64,000 nt of DNA, from assembly GCA_905147135.1 (NCBI GenBank), contig LR990058.1, positions 12,499,349 through 12,563,348 on the forward strand, given 5' to 3'. Both the position numbers and the translations under genes were made by a program. The DNA is from Blastobasis lacticolella. Taxonomy: Eukaryota > Arthropoda > Insecta > Lepidoptera > Blastobasidae. The notes beneath the pieces were generated by a model. It made no database searches. It saw nothing but the letters and a program-made list of their open reading frames with translations, and was not told the origin of the DNA. Positions 58,901 through 64,000 of the stretch are shown in pieces; positions within the stretch are counted from its first letter, which is position 1, and every line of letters begins with the position of its first letter.

Positions 58901-60156
58901 TTAAAGGATATATAAAACAATTACTAATTAAAAAGCATATTATAGTGTACCGAATTATCTTGAGGACAAAAGTCCTTGGGAGAAATAATCATTTTAAGGT
59001 TTTATTTGTTAATTGACTTTATTAATTTTATTTATGATTATTTTAATTAAATTTGACATTTTAATTTTATTTGATATGCTATTTTGGTTTGATTTAATGT
59101 GATATTTTATTTTTAACATTACATGATATTTTAATTATATTGTTATATTACATTTATTGTATTTTGATAGTCTGAACTACAATGCAATTTTTTTAGAAAA
59201 CAATTTACATTGTTTTAAAATTTATTTAATAAAAATATTCAATTGCTCTGTCTATCATATCATTTTTACATTATACCATAATTTAAAAATTAATAATAAG
59301 TAAGTCACATACTAATGACAATACATGGTAGCCATACCATACATGAAATTTGTAATTTTGTGATTTGTATTTAATTTCAATTAAGTATTATTTATTATAT
59401 TGTTTATTACTGGGACTTTCAATAAGTGCATTATGAGAATGCATGGTTGGAGTGTAGCAAAGGGGGCGCTGAGGAAAAAAGACTTGTAAAATTTCTGCAC
59501 CCTTTGGTATCCTCTAACCGAATGCATTTTTTAATAAATTAGAGTAATATATTGAATCAAAATGATATGAACTTGAAGAAAATGAAAGAGTGGGGTGAAA
59601 TACGAAATTGTAAGTGATAGGGTAAGTTGTTGTTAATAAGGCTACCATGAGGCTGATTGTAGACACACAAATAAACCATATCAAATTATGTTAAAAAAGG
59701 TACATTGTTGTTGTTTGTGAAGTGAACATCCAAACACTCACTAAGTAAAAATGGAACCCTTAAATATTTACTGTATATTGTGTATGTCGCCGCAAACCAT
59801 AAGATTGTAAAAACAGCTAGTTTATAATCTATCTAGCGAGGTTGTAAACGACCAAAAAATTGTGAACCAACTAAAGGTGTATAAAAATGGTGTAATAACT
59901 AATTATAAACTAATGGTCTTTACAATGTTATTAACTGCGCCCGTGCCGCCGCAACGTTACAGGCAAAAGGTAGAAACTAAATTAGAAGAAAAATATCCTA
60001 TGTAAGGCAAATAAAGTATTTCTTCATCATTTAAAATATGTTTACAAACCGTTTTCGTTTCTTTGCCCGGGGCTTGGATTTACTTGTTTTCAAAGACATA
60101 TTATCTTCATTGCTTGTTTCATTTGTGGACGGGGAGTTTTTTGCAGATCTACTCAT
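28672..60156 (-). CDS. GON4L: GON-4-like nuclear chromatin regulator, complete, 22 coding exons, 1580 aa
   Basis: Exons, 5' to 3': 60156-60050, 57751-57622, 57479-57367, 56199-56013, 54934-54812, 53973-53706, 47160-47012, 43205-42955, 42320-42173, 41512-41381, 40561-40425, 39795-39769, 39158-39098, 38053-37950, 36865-36649, 35523-35380, 34490-33209, 32596-32322, 31704-31469, 30605-30339, 29840-29771, 28986-28672. All junctions are GT-AG and in phase; the total is 4743 bases with the stop. GON4L proteins (C. elegans gon-4, zebrafish udu) are nuclear; the mouse protein acts with YY1, SIN3A and HDAC1 as a corepressor. Visible signs are VTNDHVLALVKF and EYEPAHDD near the N-terminus, QQQLRQHIQL, then SYTRSED with VMGLDMFWDY, PAH-like helices and a C-terminal SANT-like domain. 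Most introns are full of mobile DNA. Confidence 0.9.
29577..29745. mobile_element. Short inverted-repeat element (family C), copy 1
   Basis: Ends resemble GGGTGCTATTGGCTATCT with AACTGAATTTGACAT, repeated inverted at the right side. A relative is at 39528-39672. It lies in GON4L intron 21. Confidence 0.5.
30339..30605 (-). CDS. GON4L: GON4L exon 20: acidic exon with a 10-residue coding repeat
   Basis: After a conserved start (KFREIRPRIIEASEL) the exon contains about three copies of a 30-base unit encoding roughly [V/M]DPE[S/D][A/V][N/D]PVS (plus-strand positions about 30412-30525). Asp/Glu/Ser-rich sequence follows. Confidence 0.85.
31469..32596 (-). CDS. GON4L: GON4L exons 18-19: PAH-like (SIN3-type) helical domains
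   Basis: Exon 18 encodes DLYKEFLGFLTPVQ followed by SMNKFKDYFVQRC. Exon 19 encodes CEMCCSLLSTLRGYPKLAKY and VFDLFP. The pattern of amphipathic helices ending in L-x-x-FL/LFP resembles the paired amphipathic helix repeats that vertebrate GON4L carries at about this place. Exact boundaries are inferred. Confidence 0.78.
31975..32237 (+). repeat. SINE-like element (family S), near full length
   Basis: Runs from GGCCGTGTGGTGTCCAGCAG through GGTGTCGTACAAGGCGACTA to a GATGATGATGAT tail. It is in GON4L intron 18, antisense to the gene. Confidence 0.7.
33209..34490 (-). CDS. GON4L: GON4L exon 17: long low-complexity linker with Cys cluster
   Basis: 1282 bases encode 427 residues (about 767-1193). 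The first 300 are Thr/Ser/Val/Pro-rich with scattered Lys runs and no fold I recognise. Near the end HCKCCLLLRKICKRQ, then CDCKDRRYPK, form a compact Cys group followed by Arg-rich helices (RRLRMLLNNF). A 252-codon open frame lies on the opposite strand here; its composition makes it a shadow, not a gene. Confidence 0.88.
34660..34925 (-). repeat. tRNA-headed SINE (family T)
   Basis: The minus strand shows GGCCAAGTGGTGACGG (A-box-like) and, about 35 bases on, GGGCTCGAATCCC (B-box-like). A body shared with 56600-56915 follows. The head does not fold as an intact tRNA. Confidence 0.55.
34940..35100 (-). mobile_element. RTE-like LINE 3' end
   Basis: The minus strand reads as the C-terminal part of a LINE ORF (RPP-x-x-WTDD near the left, then SLGEAY near the end) in broken frames, with CATCTTTCGGCTGATATG as terminal sequence. 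Near-identical pieces are at 38851-38958 (plus) and 41142-41298 (minus). Confidence 0.6.
36310..36470. other. GC-rich island in GON4L intron 15
   Basis: About 100 bases of GC-rich, CpG-rich sequence (CGGCCGGCCGCCGCGCGACG) are bracketed by GCGCGCAATGTTGCGCG and ACATTGCGCG. It sits inside an AT-rich intron next to an ACAGGGTG-type repeat end at about 36098. It is probably part of a mobile element; no gene is seen. Confidence 0.5.
36649..36865 (-). CDS. GON4L: GON4L exon 15: first SANT/Myb-like domain
   Basis: Together with the end of exon 14 (FSYTRSED) it reads HLIVMGLDMFWDYIE, the helix that in GON4L family members follows the FT-x-x-ED motif. It goes on through LRLAAELLCRHMLPH and a basic helix HIHKARSQKI. 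This is the part used to assign the family with most confidence. Confidence 0.85.
37286..37560 (+). repeat. Dispersed repeat, also present inverted at 47512-47725
   Basis: Both copies contain CGCAAAGCAACAATG- or GGCGGCAATAATAGA-type sequence, GCGCTGGC or its complement, and GGGCGACAGTTACCACTTAC at one end. A short piece is at 41787-41870. Non-coding. Confidence 0.5.
37950..47160 (-). CDS. GON4L: GON4L exons 7-14: middle block (residues 310-645)
   Basis: Exon 7 (47160-47012) encodes DNFGLRISRRELNDLVTELF, matching the family's Arg-Ile/Val-Ser...Leu...Leu-Phe segment. Exon 8 is hydrophilic. Exon 10 carries the Gln-rich helix QILQQQLRQHIQL, a GON4L hallmark. Exon 12 (39795-39769) is a 27-base micro-exon encoding FIQSELER; both neighbours need it to stay in frame. 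Exon 14 has SPVFLYPYLLPG and then SYTRSED, leading into the SANT-like start in exon 15. Confidence 0.85.
38080..38787 (+). mobile_element. 5'-truncated copy of the CR1/Jockey-like LINE beside other repeat debris
   Basis: From about 38222 to 38787 this matches the 3' end of the LINE at 48.5-53.15 kb, including the last ORF2 codons (EGTPFY), GCTCTGTGCTGCCAGTATTA and the TAAGTAAATAAAAT end. Before it, 38083-38210 is an (ATGT)n tract followed by another LINE tail in reverse (ATAAGCCCGCC-type end). It lies in GON4L intron 13. Confidence 0.75.
38788..38958. mobile_element. Inverted (head-to-head) RTE-like LINE tails
   Basis: 38789-38850 matches the LINE tail on the minus strand. 38851-38958 matches it on the plus strand, ending GGCTGATATGATGATGATGA. 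The junction is near GTTCGTAGGTACC. Confidence 0.6.
39528..39672. mobile_element. Short inverted-repeat element (family C), copy 2
   Basis: GGGGCTATTGTCTCTCTTAG at the left faces its near-complement ending AATAGCCC at the right; both sides contain ACTGAATTTGA or its complement. It lies in GON4L intron 12. Confidence 0.5.
39955..40135. repeat. Two family-S tails joined head to head
   Basis: Bases 39955-40018 match the family tail on the minus strand. Bases 40017-40135 match it on the plus strand, ending TAAGTCCTGCAGTGGAC. It lies in GON4L intron 11. Confidence 0.6.
40195..40385 (-). repeat. Body/tail of the tRNA-Gly-like SINE
   Basis: Reverse copy of the body at 47860-48000; shares CCCCAAACTAAGCAAAGCTT and the Cys-less, A/T-rich stretch after it. 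The tRNA head is missing. Confidence 0.6.
40625..40790 (+). mobile_element. Non-LTR retrotransposon 3' end
   Basis: Same family as 15440-15675, opposite orientation: GCATGCTCCATCATCGGCCG and CGGTCAAATGCCTGGCTAG are shared. It is in GON4L intron 10. Confidence 0.6.
41142..41298 (-). mobile_element. RTE-like LINE 3' end
   Basis: Same sequence and order as 34940-35100: CGTCGGTCCACC near the right and CACAGGCCTCCCCCAGAGAT near the left on the plus strand. It lies in GON4L intron 10. Confidence 0.6.
41930..42060 (+). repeat. tRNA-headed SINE (family T), short copy
   Basis: GACCGAGCGGTTAGAGTATA and GGGTTCGATTCC are the A and B boxes, followed by CCAATGACTGTTTTCTGTAC as in the copy at 56.6-56.9 kb. 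It lies in GON4L intron 9. Confidence 0.65.
43678..44097. mobile_element. hAT-like non-autonomous element full of GATTCGAAT motifs
   Basis: The ends are inverted repeats: TAGAGATGAGACTCGAATC on the left and the complement of TAGTGATGGGACTCGAATC on the right. The inside repeats GATTCGAA more than ten times in both orientations. An 8-bp duplication GTTGTCGA lies at 43670-43677 and again at 44692-44699, after the nested element at 44098-44689. This fits hAT-type insertion. Confidence 0.8.
44098..44689. mobile_element. TA-flanked inverted-repeat element (family D), copy 1, nested
   Basis: The ends TGCTTTGTC and GACAAAGTA begin inverted repeats of about 33 bases (sharing ATAGGATGATAATTTTGACA). 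It is flanked by TA on both sides and sits exactly at the last two bases of the hAT-like element. The second copy is at 45751-46330. Confidence 0.85.
45095..45388 (-). other. Unrecognised 97-codon ORF between the family-D copies
   Basis: Starts MFITKHIGRSS and has one hydrophobic stretch (LACHILYGVLAFYV). It sits in repeat-rich DNA and probably derives from a mobile element. I cannot assign a family. Confidence 0.25.
45751..46330. mobile_element. TA-flanked inverted-repeat element (family D), copy 2
   Basis: Same orientation as copy 1, with high identity over its full length (about 580 bp) and the same ends and TA flanks. The two copies are direct repeats about 1.65 kb apart in GON4L intron 7. 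Confidence 0.85.
46625..46970. mobile_element. 346-bp inverted-repeat element
   Basis: CGCAAATCGATGTACAGGAT and GTACACGGGTACT at the left reappear complemented at the right (AGTACCCGTGTAC, ATCCTGTACATCGATTTGCG), giving arms of about 50 bases. It lies just 3' of GON4L exon 7. Confidence 0.75.
47232..47515. mobile_element. 284-bp near-perfect palindrome element
   Basis: Two arms of about 135 bases face each other with almost no loop (around 47375). Both contain CGCGCGCGAGAGCAACTTGT and GAGAGCGTTTGT. Single arms occur at 17.3 and 4.4 kb. It lies 72 bases upstream of GON4L exon 7's acceptor side and could fold in the pre-mRNA. Confidence 0.8.
47755..48030 (+). repeat. tRNA-Gly-like SINE
   Basis: GTGGTTCAATGG, then CTGCCACGCAAGAGG, then GGGTTCGATTCTCGGCC follow the order and spacing of a tRNA-Gly(GCC) gene. 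The acceptor stem is not complementary, and a 170-base body follows, ending in an ATTTATTTATTT tail. A tail-only copy in the other orientation is at 40195-40385. Confidence 0.7.
48077..48370 (-). repeat. Two pieces of SINE-like family S in tandem
   Basis: Two 3' ends in the same orientation: one at about 48077-48290, and a shorter piece at about 48295-48370 carrying only the last 70 bases. It lies just upstream of the LINE ORF1. Confidence 0.6.
48556..49512 (+). CDS. LINE ORF1: PHD-type zinc finger, coiled coil, FP-like domain (318 aa)
   Basis: Residues 1-55 hold a C4HC3-like pattern (CATC, CSIC, H-x-x-FNC, CPHC), typical of the PHD finger in CR1-group ORF1 proteins. A Pro/Ala-rich hinge follows, then a heptad coiled coil (about 75-170). 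The last domain carries EQWSRLANVEIKGIP and RVPT, and resembles the domain also known from baculovirus FP protein. ORF1 is the RNA-binding partner in retrotransposition. The frame is fully open. Confidence 0.8.
   Translation: MYKCATCDADFNDGVRCSICKRHYDFNCADITEVGYRKLGADRRAAWRCPHCKAATPAPAPVPAPTPTPIKAVEEVSLEAIMRELREMKLQLSGLPGLIEDIKTIKGDVADLKLACNFNGERINKLEEKIKETDKKLSEVSLLQTSIKSNQEEIFNLKKELALKEQWSRLANVEIKGIPLKSDENLFTVMHYVANVVNFTLPKHQINYIARVPTYNSKEKNVLVSFINRYVKEEFIAAARERKTITAADIGYIGNTQRIFVNDHLTPTYKKLLTKAKDIATEKAYRFVWVKYGKIHVRKDVDTDVIIVITEKDLNKII
50002..52566 (+). pseudogene. LINE ORF2: endonuclease and reverse transcriptase, C-terminus broken
   Basis: Residues 1-230 form an APE-type endonuclease (YYQNARGLRTK, LVTETWL, IIGDFNMSGISW, TLDLVLSN). 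The reverse transcriptase follows: KSAGPDDLP, HKKGPKTEISNYRPIS, VIYTDYSKAFDRINH, GVPQGSLLGPLLF and the active-site FADD. The frame is open for 854 codons and stops at a TAG (52564-52566). Downstream sequence in the same frame still looks coding until a one-base loss near 52778, seen by comparison with the sibling copy at 38.3 kb. It therefore looks recently active but inactivated at its end. Confidence 0.85.
53706..60156 (-). CDS. GON4L: GON4L exons 1-6: N-terminal conserved block (residues 1-309)
   Basis: Exon 1 (60156-60050) starts the protein with a Ser/Thr-rich stretch and a basic KPRAKKRKR signal, likely nuclear localisation. Exon 3 encodes KVVTNDHVLALVKF, a conserved GON4L segment. Exon 4 ends in an acidic run (DDEDDEEYEPAHDD). 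Exon 5 is GC-rich and SP/TP-rich (RTPATPRLASPRQR). Exon 6 encodes KKLILDTEEATIALRTRSKL, a conserved segment. For exon 6 I chose the acceptor at 53974-53975 (CCCACAG) because it alone keeps phase with exon 5. An AG further upstream looks good but would break the frame. Confidence 0.85.
55370..55660 (+). mobile_element. Fragment of LINE reverse transcriptase C-terminus
   Basis: The plus strand reads RLDGMTLMAWSQGRPL, VWDATYID and ALAAEDLKRLKYGF. This parallels the KRPDG / LVWDATC / [10 protein letters not shown] stretch on the minus strand at 25.9-26.2 kb. It lies in GON4L intron 4. Confidence 0.6.
56600..56915 (-). repeat. tRNA-headed SINE (family T)
   Basis: The minus strand has CCGAGCGGTTAGAGTATCC and GGGTTCGAATCCCGC, clear pol III A and B boxes. 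A body follows containing ATGACTGTTTTC and, further on, CATGATCCA. It lies in GON4L intron 3. Confidence 0.7.
56974..57197 (+). repeat. SINE-like element (family S)
   Basis: Contains AAGGCGACTAAT at the left and TAAGTCCTGCAGTGGACTGT at the right. It lies in GON4L intron 3. Confidence 0.6.
57786..58970 (+). mobile_element. Decayed Jockey-like LINE reverse transcriptase in GON4L intron 1
   Basis: Fragments in several plus-strand frames: MKLSHYGVKNKSLEMLKSYL, a GVPQG-like spot, FADDTSLIF, then NASKTKCIRFSLPN, FLGIKVDCKLQWGQLIDKL and SYGILLWGRA. The order is that of a Jockey-group RT, fingers to thumb, interrupted by frameshifts and small deletions. Confidence 0.75.
59448..59520. repeat. Deleted copy of a GGTTGGAGTGTAGCAA element
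   Basis: GGTTGGAGTGTAGCAAAGGG at the left and GGTATCCTCTAACC at the right, with only about 40 bases between. Longer relatives lie at 24888-25033 and 63345-63580. Confidence 0.6.
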
Positions 60157-60394
60157 TTTGTATTTTGAAATGGATGGAATTTGAATAGACTATTAATGAT
60201 ACTTTCCCGCTTTTATTTTCTCAAACCAAATAAAAACACAAGGTATTATAACCACAACACACCAAGATTTTTTGAAAGAAAGTAACCACCAACTAAAAAG
60301 TTAAAAACCCATCAGTGCTGCCAGGTCTGTTTGAGTATTGGGCGCTAGATAAAAAAAAAGCGCTAGCTTCTGTTACACAAGAGTGATTTTAAAA

Positions 60395-61123
60395 AGAGCA
60401 GTTTTCCAATAGGTATCTAAAGCATTCCTAACCACTCACTAGATGGCGCCCCGACAATTTTGATAATTGATAATCGCTTGAAATAGATTCTTAGCAAACA
60501 GGATATAAACACTGGGTACGTTGTATTGGATAATATTGTACTTGTCAATAGTTTTCAACCATTTAAGAGGTTGATATAATAATGGAACATAGTGCCAACT
60601 TCTATAAATATTTCTTTTTACACTGCGTTAAATCTTTAACAGTTATGTTTATTTTTATGTTTAGTTTTAGTTGGCTACATGAAATCACTGCCACCATCAT
60701 ACAAATAATAAAAAGATTACCAAAATTGTAGGAGCGCCATCTATTGATGCCTTTTGAAACCAACTATCAATACCTACTGGAAAACTCCTCATTGATAATC
60801 GCTTGAAATAGGATCTTAGCAAACAGAATATAAACACTGGGTACGTTGTATTGGATAATTTGTATTTGTCAATAGTTTTTAACCATTTTAGAGGTTGTAA
60901 TAATAATGGAACATAGTGCCAACTTCTATAAATATTTGTTTTTACACTGCGTTAAATCTTTAACAGTTATGTTTAATTTTATTTTTATGTTTAGTTTTAG
61001 TTGGCTACATGAAATCACTGCCACCATCATACAAATAATAAAAAGTTTACCAAAATTGTAGGAGCGCCATCTATTGATGCTTTTAGAAACCAACTATCAA
61101 TACCTACTGGAAAACTCCTCATT
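60395..61123. mobile_element. Family A element with a tandem internal duplication
   Basis: 60395-60793 is a full copy related to 13107-13510. 60794-61123 is a second copy lacking its left end, starting at GATAATCGCTTGAAATAGG. It lies between GON4L and NUDT2. Confidence 0.8.
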
Positions 61124-62385
61124 AGTTAAAAGTTAGGACCCCAACCACACTTACTTGTTTGACTGGCCAAGAAATCAATTAGTTGGCTTTTACTAGAGCG
61201 GTACAAACAGGAGCTCGTTGCGCTCGCTGAGTCAATGTTTTATACTTCGTACCTACATCATATTCACCCCAGGTTTTTGAGCCAAATTTTGATATATTTA
61301 GGTATATTTATGCATATTTAAGGTATTCAACAACTATTTCGATAAAGCGCAAAATTTTCCGCTAGAAGTCTAATATTAAGAATGGGAGTTGAATACCCTA
61401 AAATTCTGCTAGATCTGGCGCCGAAAGCGCTAAAATGGCAACACTGAATCATAGACTAAAAACCATTGACATTAGTAGCTTTTTATATAGTTTGTTTTAC
61501 GGCTCTGGATTCAAGTGTAAATCACAAACTATACGCACCTAATAACCACACACCGCGTTTTCTCGCTGATTATACGCTAGGGGGTCGGCAAAAATGTTAA
61601 ATAGTTCATACATTTTATTTGCCACGATATCAGAATTGTACAGAATAAAGTAGCTTTAGATGTGCGGGCGAGCCGACCTTGGTTGAACGTGGTCCACCCA
61701 CACCGTAACACCACCTTTTATCTAGCATTATTTGTCATATAAGCTGAGGCTCTGCATGGGCTGCGGTAGGGTACGAGGGTAGAGTATGATATAGGATAGG
61801 GTAGGCAATTTATTTTTCTCTTTAACATAGGCTAGGCTTAGGATAGAGGTAGGGTAGGATAGGGAGTAAGGTAGGGGTAGTTTAGGGGTAGGGCGAGGTG
61901 GGAGCCTTTTTCTCAAATATGGTTGTATTGGTCGATAGCTGAAGCCCTGCGATATACTAGTGGACGGGTGCTGCGTGGACTAGCTTACTCTTGCTGTAGT
62001 TCTAGATAGCTTTCTTAAGTGTAATAGACATAGAATAATATATAAATATGTCGGGCGCGGTCAGTCTCTGCCTGGGTTTGTCGGGCGCTACCAGGCTCTG
62101 TGTGGTATTATCAGGCGCGGTCCGGCCGTTGTCGGCGTGGGGTGTTTGTGTTCTAGTCCTGGGGCGGCGGATACATCATTGTGTGTAGAAAACACACAAT
62201 GATCCTACTTTCCTACTTTTAAGAAACATTTAATGTCCAACTTAATAAAGAAATGTTGATTGTGACCACTGAATTGACCTTTAAATACTTTAGCTATAAT
62301 TTTAGAAGTTACTGTTTTGATATGTTTGGATAGATTCAAAATCTTAAAAGAAAATAAACAATGAAATTGATAAACATTTTACGTG
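61124..62385. other. Intergenic between GON4L and NUDT2
   Basis: Apart from the G-rich stretch, 62050-62150 repeats TGTCGGGCGC or a close variant three times, and 62175-62205 has a small hairpin (ATTGTGTG ... CACACAAT). No coding signal. Confidence 0.4.
61780..61910. repeat. Degenerate G-rich (TAGGG/TAGGA) low-complexity stretch
   Basis: Many GGTAGGG, GGATAGGG and TAGGGGTAG words with spacing variation. Not a clean telomeric array. Confidence 0.6.
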
Positions 62386-62391
62386 TTTATT
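62386..62391 (-). terminator. Candidate NUDT2 polyadenylation signal
   Basis: AATAAA on the minus strand, about 280 bases after the stop codon. Confidence 0.4.
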
Positions 62392-62666
62392 AGTCTTACG
62401 TTGACTTAACTTACTTACGACTGAAAATAAAATTTAGAATATCAGACAGAAATAATCTAAACATAATTAATGTTATATTAACCCATCAAGAGCCATGGGT
62501 GGCTCCATATTGGATCACAAACAACAGATCTTGTAGCTTGGGGTAGCATTATTTTAATAAATTTAAAAACCTTGGTGCATAGTACCTAATCATTCTGAAA
62601 CTATCACAAAATATAATCATGTTGCACTTTTTTGATGAATAGGCATATTATTTATCACTCAATGCA

Positions 62667-63720
<1,054 letters not shown>

Positions 63721-64000
63721 TTATTGTATAACACTTATGTTTATAATTGAATTATAGTAGATATTCATTTACAAATAACCTAACGAGTAACGGCGCAAAA
63801 AAACAATATTGATCAGCTGATTTTGTTTTGACAGTCACACGAGCACGACGGACCAACCACGCAACCAACTTTATGGGCATCAGAATAGGAAGATGTATAA
63901 CTGGAAAGATTGCTGAAATAAAGACAAAACAAAAGGCCATAATAAATTGTTTTTGATTTCAAAGGAGAATAATAATATTCAATCCTGAGTTAACGTGTAA

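Noticed and set aside
61780..61910. Telomere-like repeats
   Set aside because: The words vary between TAGGG, TAGGA and GGTAG without the regular TTAGG unit of insect telomeres.
63752..63940. 62-codon hydrophobic ORF upstream of NUDT2
   Set aside because: It lies in the likely NUDT2 promoter region and I see no supporting feature beyond hydrophobicity.

Overview
This is a eukaryotic, AT-rich window, and I infer an insect, most probably a moth or butterfly. The genes are split by short GT-AG introns with long polypyrimidine tracts. The spaces between exons are packed with SINE-like, RTE-like and CR1/Jockey-like retroelement tails and short inverted-repeat DNA elements of the kind seen in Lepidoptera. 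There is no bacterial, viral or organellar gene organisation. Species cannot be named from the sequence.

Five conserved protein-coding genes can be built exon by exon. (1) On the minus strand at 8.2-10.3 kb is a secreted GH20 beta-N-acetylhexosaminidase-like protein. It has a signal-peptide exon plus one very long exon, and its catalytic Asp is replaced by Ser. (2) On the plus strand at 11.6-19.5 kb is PHAX, the snRNA-export adaptor, in six exons (408 aa). (3) On the minus strand at 24.5-25.4 kb is a CENP-X/MHF2 histone-fold protein, with its last tiny exon unresolved. (4) On the minus strand at 28.7-60.2 kb is a GON-4-like chromatin regulator. All 22 coding exons join in phase to give 1580 aa. 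(5) On the minus strand at 62.7-63.7 kb is NUDT2, the Ap4A hydrolase, in three exons (142 aa). A sixth candidate is a 76-aa ORF with one membrane segment, divergent from CENP-X at 25.5 kb.

Layout: 0-8.2 kb has no confident gene (repeat fragments and GC-rich LINE-like debris). GH20 and PHAX are a divergent pair about 1.2 kb apart. PHAX intron 5 (4 kb) holds microsatellites, a 0.6 kb inverted-repeat element and six copies of a 106-bp satellite-like unit. From 19.6 to 24.4 kb there is PHAX 3'UTR and repeat debris, then the CENP-X 3' region. From 25.7 to 28.5 kb there are a broken LINE and two copies of a 0.4 kb inverted-repeat element. The 31 kb GON4L gene contains most of the mobile DNA. This includes a nearly full-length two-ORF LINE in antisense (about 48.5-53.15 kb), tRNA-headed SINEs, and a nested pair of DNA elements whose 8-bp and TA target duplications can be read directly. 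From 60.2 to 62.6 kb there are repeats, then NUDT2.

The genes are unrelated in function (chitin/glycan-type hydrolase fold, snRNA export, kinetochore/DNA-repair histone fold, chromatin repression, nucleotide clean-up). I see no operon-like or gene-cluster logic. The main novelty is the probable GH20 pseudoenzyme, the possible small membrane protein, a coding minisatellite in GON4L, and the readable transposon nesting.
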